Source of the DNA: Megaleporinus macrocephalus
Taxonomy: Eukaryota; Chordata; Actinopteri; Characiformes; Anostomidae
Direction: 5' to 3'
Assembly: GCA_021613375.1 (NCBI GenBank)
Contig: CM038706.1
Span: 21,580,866 to 21,644,865, forward strand
Length of the DNA: 64,000 bases
Numbering within the stretch: position 1 is the stretch's first letter; each line of letters opens with the position of its first letter. The notes under the pieces were generated by a model that saw nothing but the letters and a program-made list of their open reading frames with translations, made no database searches and was not told where the DNA came from. This document shows positions 28,101 through 42,513 of the stretch, piece by piece. A program made the translations under genes and the position numbers.

Positions 28101-31100
28101 GACGTGGTATTATTATAAGACAAACAGCTCAGAACAAAAACCTGAGTCAAAACAAAGCATTAGCATTAGATAATGTGAGGTTTGTGAGAACTGTCAATGT
28201 CGAAAGAAAAACATGTAATTTTTTAGCTTATATTACTGGAACATGGTAGCTGTCCTTTATATCCTGTGAAAGTTGATTGATGAATAAAACAGAAGAAACT
28301 TACACTAAAAATAAAGAACACTTTTAGCAGTTCAGGAAAAGTTACTATTTGGAAGATAACCCTAGTATAAGATATTACAGAGGAAAAATTAACACTCTCA
28401 ATGTTTAAGGACATCTCTACCCTAACATTGTATGATGGCTTACCGTGGATTCATCTGTGCTGATTCCCTCCGTGGCAGTAGATGTATAGCAATGTTCAGG
28501 GAGGCTACTGACATGCCCTCCTTTCTGCTTGTTAATAGTGTTGTGAAGTTTGAGCATTCTACTACTGGTCTTTGGGATCTGACCTCTTGTGACCCCTGCT
28601 GACCCACCATTAACCCTATGTGGTCCAAAAGCTCGGACCAAACGTTGTGTATCGATGGTGGACTGGGTGCTGCTTGTCTCCACGGAGACGTTGGCAGATT
28701 CATCTCTCTCTGCAGGGCAGCGATAAGCATTCTCTTGCTTTTCCTCCTCCAATGTCTGATCAGTCCCTAAAGAGTTCTCTTCCCATGCTGTCTTAGGAGT
28801 AACTCTAACCTCACTTCTGTCTTTGTCCTCTCCTCTACTGCTTGTATCTTTCCCCTGGACCCTCCTCAGCTCATGTTCTCTTCTCCTGCTCTTGCGCCAT
28901 TCCCCTTGGCTGGTGGCTGGATGTGGTGGAGTGGCGGAGTTAAGGAGACGGGACAGGCGCTCCAGTCTTTCCAGCAGTGATATTTCTCCCTCATTAGTGG
29001 GCAGAGTCTTCTGCAGCCTCCATCTCTCACTGAAACGATGCCAGAGTTGGTCCAGAGAGTTACTAATCTCCAGACCAAGCTCTTGAGTCTTCATGCCCTG
29101 CTCTTCCTCCCTTATGGTCTTAACTGATAAAGGCAGTGTTTCTGGTACCATCTCACGCCTTCGTACAGTATAGTTTCGAGAATACTGGTCATCTGTGCTA
29201 TAGTCAGCCTCCATATGCAGGGGGACAAACTCTTCTTCCTCCTCCTCCTCAGCCTGCTCAGCACTATGTACTGCTTCCTGATCTTTATTTGGACAATCAG
29301 AAGTGTTGGAAGTTGGAAGCTGATATTGAGAACCAGCATTGTTCCTTTGAGTATGTGCTGTAGAGTCACGAAGGCCTCTTCCAAAGGCAGTGGATTCTGT
29401 TGAAGAAAAAAAAAAAAAGAAGAATTATTATTTTCACTCATAATATGTGCATAATGTCTTACAAAATGAAGCTTCTTCATTTGTGTATGCATGCCACTTC
29501 TCACCTCTGTTCATCTTGGCCCTCTTGCTGTAAATACCCTCCTTATGCTTTGGAGTAATGATGCTGTCCTCAAGCTCTCTGGAGCCCAGAACCTCGGTGG
29601 TAAAGCGAGGTGGCACAGCGTCATCAGAACCTACAGAGAGAATTAAAAAAAAAAAAGAAGGAGAATGAGCTCAAACAGACGTGGCATGTTGAAGGCCAGA
29701 AGGCAAAGCACTGAGAAAGCACCATACAGCACAGGCTTCGATATCACTAGGTTTGCCTTTCTCTTGAACAAAGGAGACTATGAATAATGCAGGAGTGCAA
29801 GAGGGAGGGGCCAACAAATGAGAGAGGGAGAAATAAGAGAATGAGAATCAGAGAACAAGAACGAGGACCTGAAAGAAAAAGCAAGACAGAGACAGACAGA
29901 GAGAGGACAGAAGTAAGAAAAATGTGTGCAGTTTTCCCTATCAAACTACTGCAGGTGTACAGCTTATACTGTTTTATACTGTTCAACAAACCAGGCACTA
30001 GCGATGGCACTGTGAAGAATCACCAGTGCATACAGCTGGTTTGTAGATGGAAAGCATACCACAACTGTATCATATTCTGGGGAAGATGGCACACCAGATA
30101 TTTTATTTTTTTGTGTATGTTCAAATTCTGCCACTGTCAACAGAAGGGTACCCCAGAGGCAATGTTCACATTTTTTGTTGTCAGCTGCAGAAGTGAAATA
30201 CACCAGATGGGTATAGTTTGCAGCCTATGGATTAAGGCTGGGCAATATGACAGTGTATGTTGTTCCAGTGATAAATTGTCAAGTGTAATGTCAGAATACA
30301 ATACAATGTGCTTTTCTGAACATATTGTGCATATATTGTGTGCATATAAGTCAGTACTTGTGGGACACAAGAAAGCCAAATAAGTCCTGTTTAACAACAC
30401 AGCATGTCAAATACTGAATACAAATTCCATCATATTTCAAGTACAGCGTCACGGATGTAAAAGTTAAAAAATGTCCACTATTCATCCTCACTTCTGAACC
30501 AAAATGCAAAAAAAATTCTATAAAAATCCTATAAATTCTACTTAATATGCGGTGAATGCTAATGTTGTCGAGCAGGTGTGTTTTTTTCTCATGTACCTGA
30601 GTGGGAGCTCTCCATAGTGGTATCAGAGCGAACGGGAGAGAGCTTGGGGTCAGTACGTGGCATGTAGAAGAGCTCAGAGCTGCCATGAGGTTTATATGGC
30701 AACAGTGTTGGAACAACTACAGGAAATACATACACAAAGAAGATCTGAGAAACTGTCATACAAATCAAATAATAAAAAAAAGGGAAAATGTTTAAAAATG
30801 TTGCTACTTACCAGCTGTGTGAACAGGCAGAGGTCTATCTGACCCAGCCAGTCTTTGGGGTGGAGTATAAGTTTGTGTGCATCTGGAGTTGACCTGGGAA
30901 TTCTCACTAACCATTCCAGCGTACTGACCCTGGCCCGCATGTCTGTCTTCGCTTTTACTGGTCTGGCGGACTGCGGAGGCATCCTGTTCCTCGCTGGAGA
31001 CTGATGATGGGACTTCTCTCAGGGTTCTTTGACTGAACAGTCTGTCGGAGTAATGTGTACGTAAAGCATCACTGGCAGGTGACTGCAGTCTTTCAGGCAT

Positions 31101-34100
31101 ACTTTGCTGTGGTTTAGATGAAAGGTTAAGGTGGATGTGGGACATATGAGATTTATGAGTAGAGACTAAACTTAAGTCAGAACTTTGTGGGATATCTTCT
31201 TCACCTGTGATGCTTTTATGAGCCACATCTTGAACCACTAACTGATCAGTTTTTTCTCTATTCTGCTGATCTTCACTCTTTCCTACTTTGTCCCTGCTCA
31301 GTGTGCTCTTCTCTTTTATTTCTGTTTCTACATCAGACACGAGAATCTGTATCCTCCCCTCATCAGCTGACTTTAGTAATGCGTTTGTGGGGCTGCAGCT
31401 GTGCTCCTGCTGTGGTGTGGCATACATATGGTCATCCTGAGTAGGCAGGTAGGGAGTCACTGGCTGTGGGGAGGGTGTGTGGCGTGTGGGTTCTACGGTA
31501 ATGGGGGTCAGTGGTTTAGGGGGGTTCAGCCCCTCCCGGAGGGCAATCTGTCGGACTCTGGCCTCCAGGTTGTGATGGAGAGCAGTGTGCAGTGGTGCAG
31601 TAGAATCCATTGGAATCTGGGCGGCTCTTTGCAGCTGCTCGGAGAGGCGGTCTTCAGCATTGCGAACTGCTGCAAAGCCTGCTGTGGGTTCGTAGACAGC
31701 ACCGACACTGGACTGGGCACTGCCTTCAGAGTCTGAGCTCCACTGAGACATGAGGGAAAGCAATTGTGTCAGCTTATTTAATTAAGAACAATGAAGAAAA
31801 AAATAATACATTCTTATTAGCTGACATTCAAGTTTCCATTCATAAAGTTCATTAACACATGCCACTGGCACCGGTAGATTGGTAACCCTGACGAAGTTTC
31901 GTTTAAACAACCTGCGCTGTTAATTTAAACACTACAAATATGACTGAATAATTTGGGCAAATCATATATGTTACTGTGTTTTTCCTACCAATACGATAAA
32001 TGTGATTATTTTTTTACAAGATGAGGTCTTTTTTTATTGCTAAGAAAATCAGCATATGCACTTTTTCTATCCTAAGGCTTAAACACTAAAATATACTGCC
32101 CATCAGTTCTGGTTGTGTTGTCTTCACAGCACAGAAGTGTTTGCCTTAGGAAGTGCCCAACCTCACGTTATTAGGTGAAGGTTTTCTCACTGAAATCTTA
32201 GTTAAGAAACATTTTTGACAACGTAGGTTATAATGAAAATGTTAAAGGCTACACTTCTTCAACTGCAATTTCAATATACCAATGATTATTTTTTTAGCCC
32301 TAACGAAAACCAAAAGTCAAATTTCCAGGTACTGAAATTTGCCAGCTAAATGTAAATGGTTGCAGTTACCTATTTTTTTTTCATCAACTAATATTGCTCA
32401 AAACTAAAAATACCAGTGTTGTGCAATATAGACAATGTATCAGCAAGCACTAAAAGGAATGAAGGAGTGAAGATAGAGTCAGGTGAAAACAATGCAGAAC
32501 AAATTTTTTTGTACAAAAAATGTTGCTCTTTCTCACACAGTCTTCAGATATACAACTTTACCTTTAACAGACTATCAGGACTGTCCAGAAAACGTTCTGC
32601 CAGCATCACAAAAGGAAAAACTTGTGTTACTTAATTACTCATCACTACTAGAGCTAAAGGTTTTTTCCTTCATGGACATAAATTATCTTCATTTTTATTT
32701 AGAAAAAAAAGCTGTGAATGATAAAAAAATTTCTAATTTTAATTTGGGTTAAATTATCATCAGTGTCAGCCTTGGCTGTGGGCTGTGTTGTACCTTGGAG
32801 TATTTGGTGTGAAGCAGCAGTTCTCTTTTGATCTCCTCGATTCTCTTTCTGTCCTCTACATTGAGGTCTAAGGATTCACACCGGCGGCCAGACACCTTCA
32901 TCATGATCCACTCTATGAAAACATGATATTGTCAAATGCCCAAAAGGAACAATTCATACTATTATTTGAGTTGTATTAAAACATAGAATTGCTCCTTTCA
33001 TAAGACTGTTTACCTCTAGCTCGGCTCTCTTCCGGGTCAGTAGTACTTGGCCGGCTGGTCACCACGGAGACTGGCGACTCACTTTGTAGGAGCTTAGCAA
33101 CTCTGGCAGCAAGTGAACTCTCGCTGCTGTCATCACTCAAAGCACTTAACTCTGCCTCTGCCGGACTGTGGGTGGGACTATTTTGAGGTGAGTTTACCTC
33201 AGCATTCTCTGCACTCTCCTGGCTTTGCTGGTGGTCACTTGATGCTGATGAAGCATCCCCCTGCATGACTGACAGGCTTACAGTACCCACTTTATCTGGG
33301 TCTGCTGCACTGCAGCCTTCAGGCTCTGTCCGCCTCGGTGCCACACTGAGGTCACGAGACTTGAGATTCTCCTCCCTACTCTGTGAATGAGTGGTAGCGT
33401 CTGTGGACAAGTGAACAGTCTGAGTGGGGAGTTGCAGAGGTCCATGTGAAGATGATAAACTGTCCTTCAGGGCAGAGTCAGATGAAGATCGAGCCAGCAC
33501 CAGGGAGTTCTTTTCACCAACTGACAGAGAAGAGTCATCTAGATATGCCTGTGTGTTTCTTCTGAGAGACAGGAAAGACGTATTGCTCTCTGAGTAACAG
33601 TGTGATGCAGGGGAGGACGTCAGTGATGAGTGGCCAGATACCAGGCTCTCTGCATGACCCAGCAAACGTCTAATTTCTTGCAAGGTGCCAGAGCCCACCA
33701 GAGACGAGTCTTCATCTTTATCCTCCAGCCAGGTCCCAGGATGAGGAACAGACTTTGGGCTAAGCTGGGCTGGGAGGCCATAACTACCTTCCCTCTGGGG
33801 AGTGCCAGATTCCTGAGGAGCAGGTGAAGAATGATCAAGTACATTCTCTATCGGGCAACGCACCATCCTGACACTCCCTGGACTAGCTGGTCTATCTGGC
33901 CTCTGAACTGCGAGCCTGCGAGTTAAGGAGGCACTGGAATCTACAGACAGCAAACTAGAACTGGAAAATGTCTCCTTCTGAGGACTTTCCCCTGCAAACA
34001 ACAAAAGTAACACATTAAAAGCAATTACAGGCAAGACAATTTTAAAGTGTCTGACAAAATGTTTTATAACGGAATACTAGAGGTTTCATTTACATGCAAG

Positions 34101-37100
34101 ATCAGCAAATTAAAACAATGTATAAAGAGTACATAGCATTGCCCGGTGCTTACTGTTCTGGAAAGTACAGCTACTATTGTGTCCATTGCAAAACAGGTAA
34201 TCATCAAATAACCAGAATTATATCAGCTGTGAAACATTTCCCCCTTATAATTCACAATACCTTTTTCTTATTCAAAAGTTATTAAGCTGCAGTAAGACTT
34301 TTATAGTTTGGATCACCTTGTCAAATCGGCATGACTGGGACTTGTTTGGAAGATGTTGGTGCACCAATTTAGCTAACTCACTAACCATCATTCAAGTTTT
34401 CAAGTTTCAAGTTTATTTGTCATTTGCACATCATGTCAGGACATAACATGCATTGAAATGCTTTGGGTGAGGCTCAGATAAAACTCTACAGCAGGGCAGC
34501 ATTATATATATAAAACAGTACAAACATACAATAAATAGACAACATTAAAGTAAAAATAAGCTAAAAATATACATATAGTTATAACTGAAATATATAAAGG
34601 ACTATACAATACACAAGATATAAACATAGGTTATACAAGGGGACATCTGTGAAAAATTTTGCATAGGCAGGTTCTAAGTAGATATATCTATATCTATTTA
34701 AAGTGACTTAGTGATATGATGATATTGTCCATAGCAGCGATATCAGAATAAATAATATAAAGTGTACAATGTGCAGTGGTCGAGTGAACAGTATTGGGGT
34801 CTTTCAGCCTCACAGTTTGTTCAGGAGACTGACAGCCTGTGGGTAGAAGCTGTTCAGTAGGCGTGTTGTTTTGGCCTGGATGCTGCGGAATCTCCTGCCT
34901 GATGGCAGTATGGTGAACAGGCCGTGTGCTGGGTGACCGCTGTCTGACCTGATCTTCTGGATTTTCCTCAGGCAGCGGGACTGGTAGATGTCCTGTAAGG
35001 CTGGTAGTTTGTTGCCTATGATGTATTCTGCTGTCCTCACCACTCCTTTTAGGGCCCTCGGTCGCAGGCAGTGCAGCTGCCGTACCAGACAGTGATGCAG
35101 CCCGTTAGGATGCTCTCTATAGTGCATCTATAGAAGCTGGTGAGGATATCAGAAGGCAGTCCAAACTTCCTGAGCCTGCGCAGGAAGAAGAGACGCTGAC
35201 GGGCAGATCTCACAATCATGTTAGTGTGGAGGGACCAGGTGAGGTCATCAGAGAGGTGAACGCCGAGTAACTTAACACTGCTGACTCTCTCCACTTCAGC
35301 CCCGTTGATGTAAAGAGGAGAGTGACCACCCTTCTGCTGCTTCCTGTAGTCCACAATCATCTCCTTCGTTTTGCTGATGTTTAGACGGAGATTGTTGTCA
35401 TGGCTCCACTCTGACAGAGCGCTGACCTCGTCTCTAAAGGCTGTTTCATCTCCATCTGTGATGAGGCCTAGGATGGTAGTGTCATCAGCAAATTTGAAGA
35501 TGAGGTTGGAGGAGTGTTTGGCTACACATTCATTAGTGTACAGGGAGTACAGGAGGGGGCTGAGTACACATCCCTGGGGGGCCCCCGTGCTCAGAGTCAG
35601 AGTGGAAGAGATGCTGTCACCCACCCTCACCACCTGCAATCTGCTCGTCAGGAAGTCCAGTATCCAGTTGCAGAGATAAGAGTTCAAACCCAAGTCTTTG
35701 AGCTTCGGGATGAGTTTGGCTGGGATGATTGTGTTGAATGCTAAGCTGTAATCTATGAACAGCATTCTCACATACGTGTTCTTTCTGTCCAAGTGTGAGA
35801 GGGCAGTGTGTACAGTTGTGGATCTGTGGATCTGTTGGAGCGGTATGCAAACTGGTGAGTGTCCATGTTGGCAGGAAGCATAGAACAGATGTGAGCTTTG
35901 ACCAGCCGCTCAAAGCACTTCATAGCTGTTGATGTCAGTGCAACAGGGTGGTAGTCATTCAGACAGGTGACAGAAGGTTTCTTGGGAACTGGAACAATGA
36001 TGGTTTCTTTAAAGCACGTAGGAACCACTGACAGTCTTAGGGAGAGGTTAAAGATGTCGGTGAAAACCTCAGCCAGCTGGTTGGCACATGCTTTAAGTAC
36101 ACGACTGTGTACACCATCAGGACCTGGTGCCTTGCGTGGGTTAACTGCCCTGAAGGATTTCACCACCTCAGACAGGGAGATGGTCAGTGTGCAGCTCTCC
36201 TGTTGTATTGGGAGATTTTCAGCAGGGGAGGTGTTGTTTGTCTCAAAGCGAGCATAATGTGCATTGAGCTCATCTGCAAGTGAGGAGGGTGACCCCCTAT
36301 CACAACTTTTACCTCCTTTATAATCACTGATGGTGCGCAGTCCACTCCACATACGTCTGAGATCAGAGCAGAGGAAGTTGGATTCAACTCTATCCCTGTA
36401 GTTCCGTTTGGCTAGCCTGATGGTCCTCTGAAGGTCATATCTGGCCTTCTTGTAGCTAGCCAGATCACCAGAGTTGTAGGCAGAGGTTCGAGCTCTTAGT
36501 TTGGTTAATCCAGGGTTTCTGATTTGGAAATGTTCTGACATTGATTTTTGGCAGCCTGAGGTGGGATGTAGACTGTAGTGAGGATGACTGAGCTGAAGTC
36601 TCTGGGCAGAAAAAAAGGTCGAACTTTGACCATTAAGAGTTCAAATGTCTGGAGAGCAGTGACTGGCTAGAACTGCTACATCTGTCCCCCATCGAGAGTT
36701 CACCATAACACACACCCCGCCGCCTCTGCCCTTACCAGAGTCCAGAGTTCTGTCCTGCCGGTAGATGGAGAAGCCGGCCGGTGTGATGCCGTTGTTGGGT
36801 ATAGCGGTGGATAGCCACGTCCCTGTGAGCGCTAAAACGCAGCAGCTCTCGATGTCGCGGTGAAACTTGATTCGCGTGTTCAGCTCGTCTATTTTGTTCT
36901 CCAGCGATTTAACATTTGCGAGCAGAATACTGGGAAGCGGAGGGTTGAAGCACTGTTTCCTTGTCCTGCATAGAACACCGGCGCGTCTGCCCCTCTTGCG
37001 CTTCTTCCTGCCTCGCCGGCGCGCGCGTGTTAGAAAACAAAGGAGCTAGGAAGCCGCGGAGGGGCAGCTGCTCGCGCTCGTGTGTGAGTTTGTGTTAAAG

Positions 37101-40100
37101 TCCGTCTTGAGTGATGATCGGATGTTCAGAAGAGTTTGCCGATCATATTGAATAATCCCAGATGCGACATGTACAAAAACACTTAGAAACAGGACAATAA
37201 AACACAAAAAGCTGTAGAGTTTACCCGGAGCTCTCACCAGTGCGGCCATTCTGCGGCGCACCGGAACCGGATAACACAGAGGTTAACATAAAAGACAACT
37301 ATATTCTTGTGCAGTACAGTGCTGCACATAGAGAAGTACCAAATAAATGCAGATAACTGGCATGCCTAGTGCAGTTGGGTTTAGCCAAGGAGCTAACATA
37401 ACAGTTAGAAGGTGACTGAGTCGCCTAACATAAACAATTAGATCAGATAACTATATACTTGCTACAAAATAGTGCTGGCTACTGCAAATGTGACCGGTTA
37501 TATCAGAATTATTGCTAGTCAAGAAAACAAAGGACTAAGTAGCAAAGTAAGTAACAAAGTTAACAGCAATAGTTATGAAGGAATACATCAGAAAAGTTTG
37601 CTCACCTTCAGATAGTTGTGCACTCTTAGTTGGGGTTCCTATTGAGCCTTTAATGGTACACAGATCAGTGGGAGAGAACTCAGGCTCTCTAATTGGCCCC
37701 CGAGGTGTAAATGGATTTAAAATCGTTGATGGTGACTGATCAATTCCCAGGTTACGGAGATACAGCTACAGAGAAATCAATAGTTTATAAATAAATCGTG
37801 TTTTACAAAAGGACCACGTCTTAGGCATTTTTTTTTTCAAACTATAAACAAACATTTGGTTTCAATGGTGAAACTTTGCAATTAGACTGTCTTACTTACA
37901 GGGATCCTGTCTTCGATGTTGATCTCAAAGGAACGCGGAGGGGAGCCAGGCTGGGAAGTCCAGTAAGGTGCATAGTTGTCCACTTCCAGACTAACCACAG
38001 AGGATGCTGCACCCACTGAAGCCAGCAAACTCTGCTCACCATGACAACTGTCCTGAGAACTAGAAAGGGCGCTGAAAATGTTGCGGTTTGAAGACACATC
38101 ACTGAACTGGCCCAGACCATGCAACCCCGAAGGCTTTACGGGGCCTGGTTCTGGCTGCTTTGCTAAATTCTGCTCACTGCCTCCTCTTGAGAGAAGTGGA
38201 GATTCATGTAAATGTGGAGAGACTGGACGCTGTGAGTTGTGTTGAACGGCATCACGCTGTATAGATGTTACTACTGTGCTGAGAGAGGAGTGGGAGTGGG
38301 AATGCACCAGAGGTGATCCTGTGAGGGATGCTCCAGCTCCTCCTGCCCCCACTACAGCCCCATGTTTTGATGAGCTACTCCCTGGCTGAGAGGAGATGAC
38401 TGGGACTGGCTGAGTGGCCTGAGCACTGGTGTTGGTGCTGAATTCTGATGTTGCCCCATTATTACATTGTGGACTTTGATGCGTCTGCATGAGGCTTTGT
38501 CCATCAGATACAGAGTCCTGCACTGTCCTCTTTGAAGGTATAGTGTCCACTGCCTGCAAACCCAGGTTGTCATAAAACGAACAGCTGGAACTCTGGTTGG
38601 CCTTCCAAGCATCCACTTTCTGCAGGTAGCTAAGGGTGGGTAGGGAACGCACCCTTCCTGCAGATAGCATAGAACCCTGACCTTTGGATTCTCTGTTAGG
38701 TGAAGGAGGAAGAGTATCTAAGTTTTGTGGAAATGAAGAAACATCCGCCTCTGTTGGTTGCAAACATGTGACATGTGGGACTTCAGTACCCATCTGAGGG
38801 TCTCTGGTGCTCAGGTCAAAAGCTGGCACCTGTCCTGCTTTGGAACTACTGCTCTGGGTTGACATGGCCACAGTGGTCATAGTTTCTTGGTGGGAGAATA
38901 AGGGAGAGAGTTTGGTCATGACTGGTGCTGCTCTATTAAAGAGCACAGCAGGTGTTGACTGAGACACAGGCTGAGAAGTCAGAAAAGAACCATCTGCTGC
39001 TGTCTGACTGCCCGAGCTCAAGAGCATTTTATGTAACCCTGGCACATAAACAGTAGCTCCACTGGCTGGCGTGACAGAAAGTACACTTGAAGTTTCTTTG
39101 GTAACACTTTGGCTTGTATTTCCTGGTGCAGAGACTGTGGCATCCGTGTGGCTGTAAGACAGGAGTTGTCTGTGAGCAGGGTCAGTGGTGCAGTCTGGCT
39201 GAATGCTTGAGGAGCGAACAGTAATGTTTGAAGTTGTGGACATGTGAGAGGAGAGCGACACAATGATGTTTCCTGGGGTCTGTCTTTGGGATGATGATGA
39301 AGAGGAGCCACCCTGTGGCTGCTCTCTACTCCCAGATGGTCTGAATGTTGGCTCTTCTGCAGAGGTATGGGCAAGATCAATACGTTTAGTCTGGTTCTGG
39401 GAAGACTGTGGTTTTATTAGGACAGCTTCAGTTTGACTGAGAGCAGTCTGAGAGGCAGAGGAGACTGCACTGCTACTGACTACATCAACATCTTTATCTA
39501 GGTGCTCCTGCAAAGGAAGAGCAGAAGCACTACCATCATCAAAAGCATACACAGCAGTTCCCCTTGTATTCAAATCAGAATCAGCGTGTTCCTTTCCCTC
39601 CATCTGTCTTTCATGGTCATTCTTCAGTCCACTCAGTTGTTCCTCATCATGAACTTGTGCTGCCTGGTAATGGCTACTGGGAGACAGACTGTGCTGTGAA
39701 AGTGAGCTGCAGCTGCTGCCACCTTCTGAAATTGCAACCGTCCTTCCCAACGGATGCTGAGACAGTGAGGCCAGTTCATGGGATGTGTCTTGAAAGCTGG
39801 ATTCTACATCCTGGTGTGACGCATCAGACACAATCGACAGATCTGGATGTCCCCTTAACACATAAAAACAAAATACTTGTAATATCATATACAACTAAAA
39901 ACAAAAAGTATACATTAATCTTATCTTTTGAATGCAGTACCTCAAGGGGATAAATTCTGAATGTGTCTGATGCAGGAGAGTGGACTCAGACAGGATGAGG
40001 GACTTCCCCTTGGGAATCAGTGTCAGTGCAGGTGTCAGACGGCTGTCCTGAAATTCTACCAAGGTGGAGAGGATATCTTCAGAAAAATATCAACATAATA

Positions 40101-40560
40101 CGAAAAAAGCTTTAAGTGACTATGTAATTGTGGATATTGTTCTTTGCGCTGGTAAAAATGCAGCTATTTCTTCATCAGCAATGGTGAGACTTGTGTTTAC
40201 CTAGCTGTAAAGATTCTCGCTGTGTTCTTGAATCACTCCTGATGGACAGCTGTTCTTCATATGTGTGTCCTAACAACTGACTGGAATCCTCCTCAGCAGC
40301 AAGCTGGTGCCATGACTCCAGGCCCTACAAAATAAAATAAATAAAATAAATAAATAATAAATAAAATAAATAATAAAACCACTAACATTTATATAAATCT
40401 GCACCCTGACGAAAACTCTGTACAAATAATTTAAAAATCCAAGCCAAAAACATTCAAAAAAGAATTGAATGACCCAGCTGACAATACACCAACTGGTTTC
40501 AATCAATACCATCATGTTGACTTTTTCGCTGAAAGCGTGTACCTCACTTAACATAATTTT

Positions 40561-40643
<83 letters not shown>

Positions 40644-42002
40644 CTTTACATACAATATAGCCCTTCGGATTCAATGATACATAATGTTATACAAAGTACC
40701 GACTCAAAGCACCACTAAACAACGTACAGGTTAAGTATTGTCTGGATTTAAACAGCAAACTGTATACATATTGTTTTGATTAAATTAAATAATTGCCATA
40801 CATCACACCAGTGCAATCACATACCGCCAAGAGGAGTATCAAAAATAATCGTACTCTTTCCTCAGCTGAGATAGCAAGAGTTATTAGGTTGACGGTGGTG
40901 GCTGGAGAGCCGCACACAGAACAAATCAGTAACAAAGTTGTAAACAAGGTGTAAAAAACTTAAACACACAGCTTCTGTCTGCCAGCACTGAATCCTTGAG
41001 TTGGACCACCTATCTGCATGTAGACCTTAGTAGTGTTGCAGAGTATGGACAGAATATCATCATACTACATACGCTGAAGGGATGTAGACCATCTACCATA
41101 GTAAAATACCAATGAGTGGTGTTTGAGGTACACATAAACCATCCAGACTTAATATTCCAATTTGGCATGCTAAGGGTTTGGCAAAGATAAGATTTCGAGG
41201 TTATTAACACCATCTGACAAAGATCGAGCTTGGAAAAGACAGGTTGGGTTTTTTTTAACCAAAAGTATGTATTTTTGTTATTAGGTGTATTAAACTATAT
41301 TTGCTGTGGAAACATTAGAACATTACTATAAACAGTGCTGGTCTGTTAGTGTAACAAGTGCCTAAAAAGAAAACGTCAGACCAGATTGCGTGCTTGTTTG
41401 AATATATGTAGCGTTACATGTCTAAGCATAGCAGACGTTGAACTAAGTTTACAGATATAATAAAGTCTATAGTGACGCATAATATCTACTCTCCACACTG
41501 CCTAAACATATTTTACATGTGTATATTTTATCTACATCGCCAGCTCTTTAGTTAATCGGAGGACAGATCAGGTAAGACCGAGTTAATTAGCTAACTTAGC
41601 CAACTAGCTTCTTCAGAGACTTCTTCGGAAAAGCACCCACTGTGTTGCTTGTCTGAAACACTGGACGTTTTTGTTTATTTGGCGGATAACACTTGCTTAT
41701 CTATTCAACCTTATCGTGATCTAATTAGCTTAATCTGGCTAGGTAATATCTGCAGTTTACCCACTTTTTACCACGGCACTTGTTGCTACGTAGCTAAGTC
41801 AGCTACCGTTAACGGGTTAATTTGTCTTGGCTATTGTCTAGCTAAGTATTGTCTAGCAAACGGGACACCATTTGCAAAGCACCGCTCTTCAAAACTTCTG
41901 AAAAACACGAAAGGCTATTTAAAAGAGTACTCTGTTCACCCCGTTTAAATCACTCACGGTGTTGAGGCTAGCCCCGTCCTCGCTCTCCTGAAGGGGCTCC
42001 AT
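25156..42002 (-). CDS. alms1: Alstrom syndrome protein 1 homologue (centrosome/basal body)
   Basis: Eighteen coding exons, minus strand: 41958-42002, 40201-40324, 39941-40076, 37900-39853, 37606-37765, 33014-33991, 32794-32912, 30812-31742, 30597-30716, 29505-29630, 28444-29396, 27782-27902, 27413-27640, 26762-27018, 26060-26219, 25860-25929, 25384-25483 and 25156-25200 (6627 nt, 2208 residues, in frame). ALMS1 sits at centrosomes and ciliary basal bodies. Anchors are FIPLRGHPD and SQHPL near residue 100, [17 protein letters not shown] (about 1484), [51 protein letters not shown] and the C-terminal ALMS motif (about 2085-2208) ending in [10 protein letters not shown]. Human ALMS1 is about 4170 residues with a long array of 47-residue repeats. 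That array is not visible here, where exon 4 (1954 nt) is Ser/Gln-rich and unrepeated. The gene starts head-to-head with ttc31. Confidence 0.95.
34391..37262 (-). mobile_element. L2/CR1-type LINE, internally deleted and frameshifted
   Basis: Inserted in alms1 intron 5, in the same orientation as the gene. From its 5' side it shows a GC-rich leader, the start of an AP-endonuclease domain ([37 protein letters not shown]; about 36640-36950), then a jump to the region before the reverse transcriptase. RT motifs follow: [46 protein letters not shown] and FADDTTILG (about 35050-36240), then the C-terminal region to about 34810. The frame changes near 35830 and near 35055. The 3' end is a short tandem AACTTGAA-type run, typical of L2/CR1 elements. 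The EN motif has Gly where the catalytic Glu of LTETW is expected. It is a dead copy. Confidence 0.9.
40326..40378. repeat. (ATAAA/ATAA)n low-complexity run
   Basis: A/T-rich run directly upstream (minus sense) of the alms1 exon 2 acceptor, forming part of its T-rich tract. Confidence 0.8.
40563..40641. repeat. (TA)n microsatellite
   Basis: About 78 bases of uninterrupted TA in alms1 intron 1. Confidence 0.97.
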
Positions 42003-42430
42003 TGTTGTTGTTGTTTCAGTGCCTGTACTAACCGACACTGGTTTCTATGAGGATAACTGATGTTTTCACGCTTGCGCACAAGAAGCAGAGACTAACCCGG
42101 AGCTTCATGGATTCAGTCTATCTTCACTACTTCGATGGGCATTATCTTTATTTGTAATGACACAAATAATATTAATATTCTTAACTGAACACCCGAGTGA
42201 TTAGCTCTGTACGGGGTAATAAGTAAGTAATAAGCACCGCTCTGTAAATGTAATAGTGAGCGGTGCTTTTACTTTGGAAATTAGCCAAGTCCGCGGTTCC
42301 GTGCGCAAAACTAACCGCCACTTTGCGCGGCAAATTTAGCGGCGATGGATATTACCGTCTCATTATAATAATTATGACGACAAAAACAACAACAACATAA
42401 TATAATAACATAACACAATATATAATAAAA

Positions 42431-42435
42431 AATAA

Positions 42436-42512
<77 letters not shown>
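42431..42512. repeat. (AAT)n microsatellite
   Basis: About 80 bases of AAT/AAAT repeats, pure AAT over the last 60. Confidence 0.95.

Positions 42513-42513
<1 letters not shown>

Noticed and set aside
29787..30383. 198-codon plus-strand frame in an alms1 intron
   Set aside because: It starts in a GA-rich low-complexity run, has no recognisable domain and no splice or promoter context.
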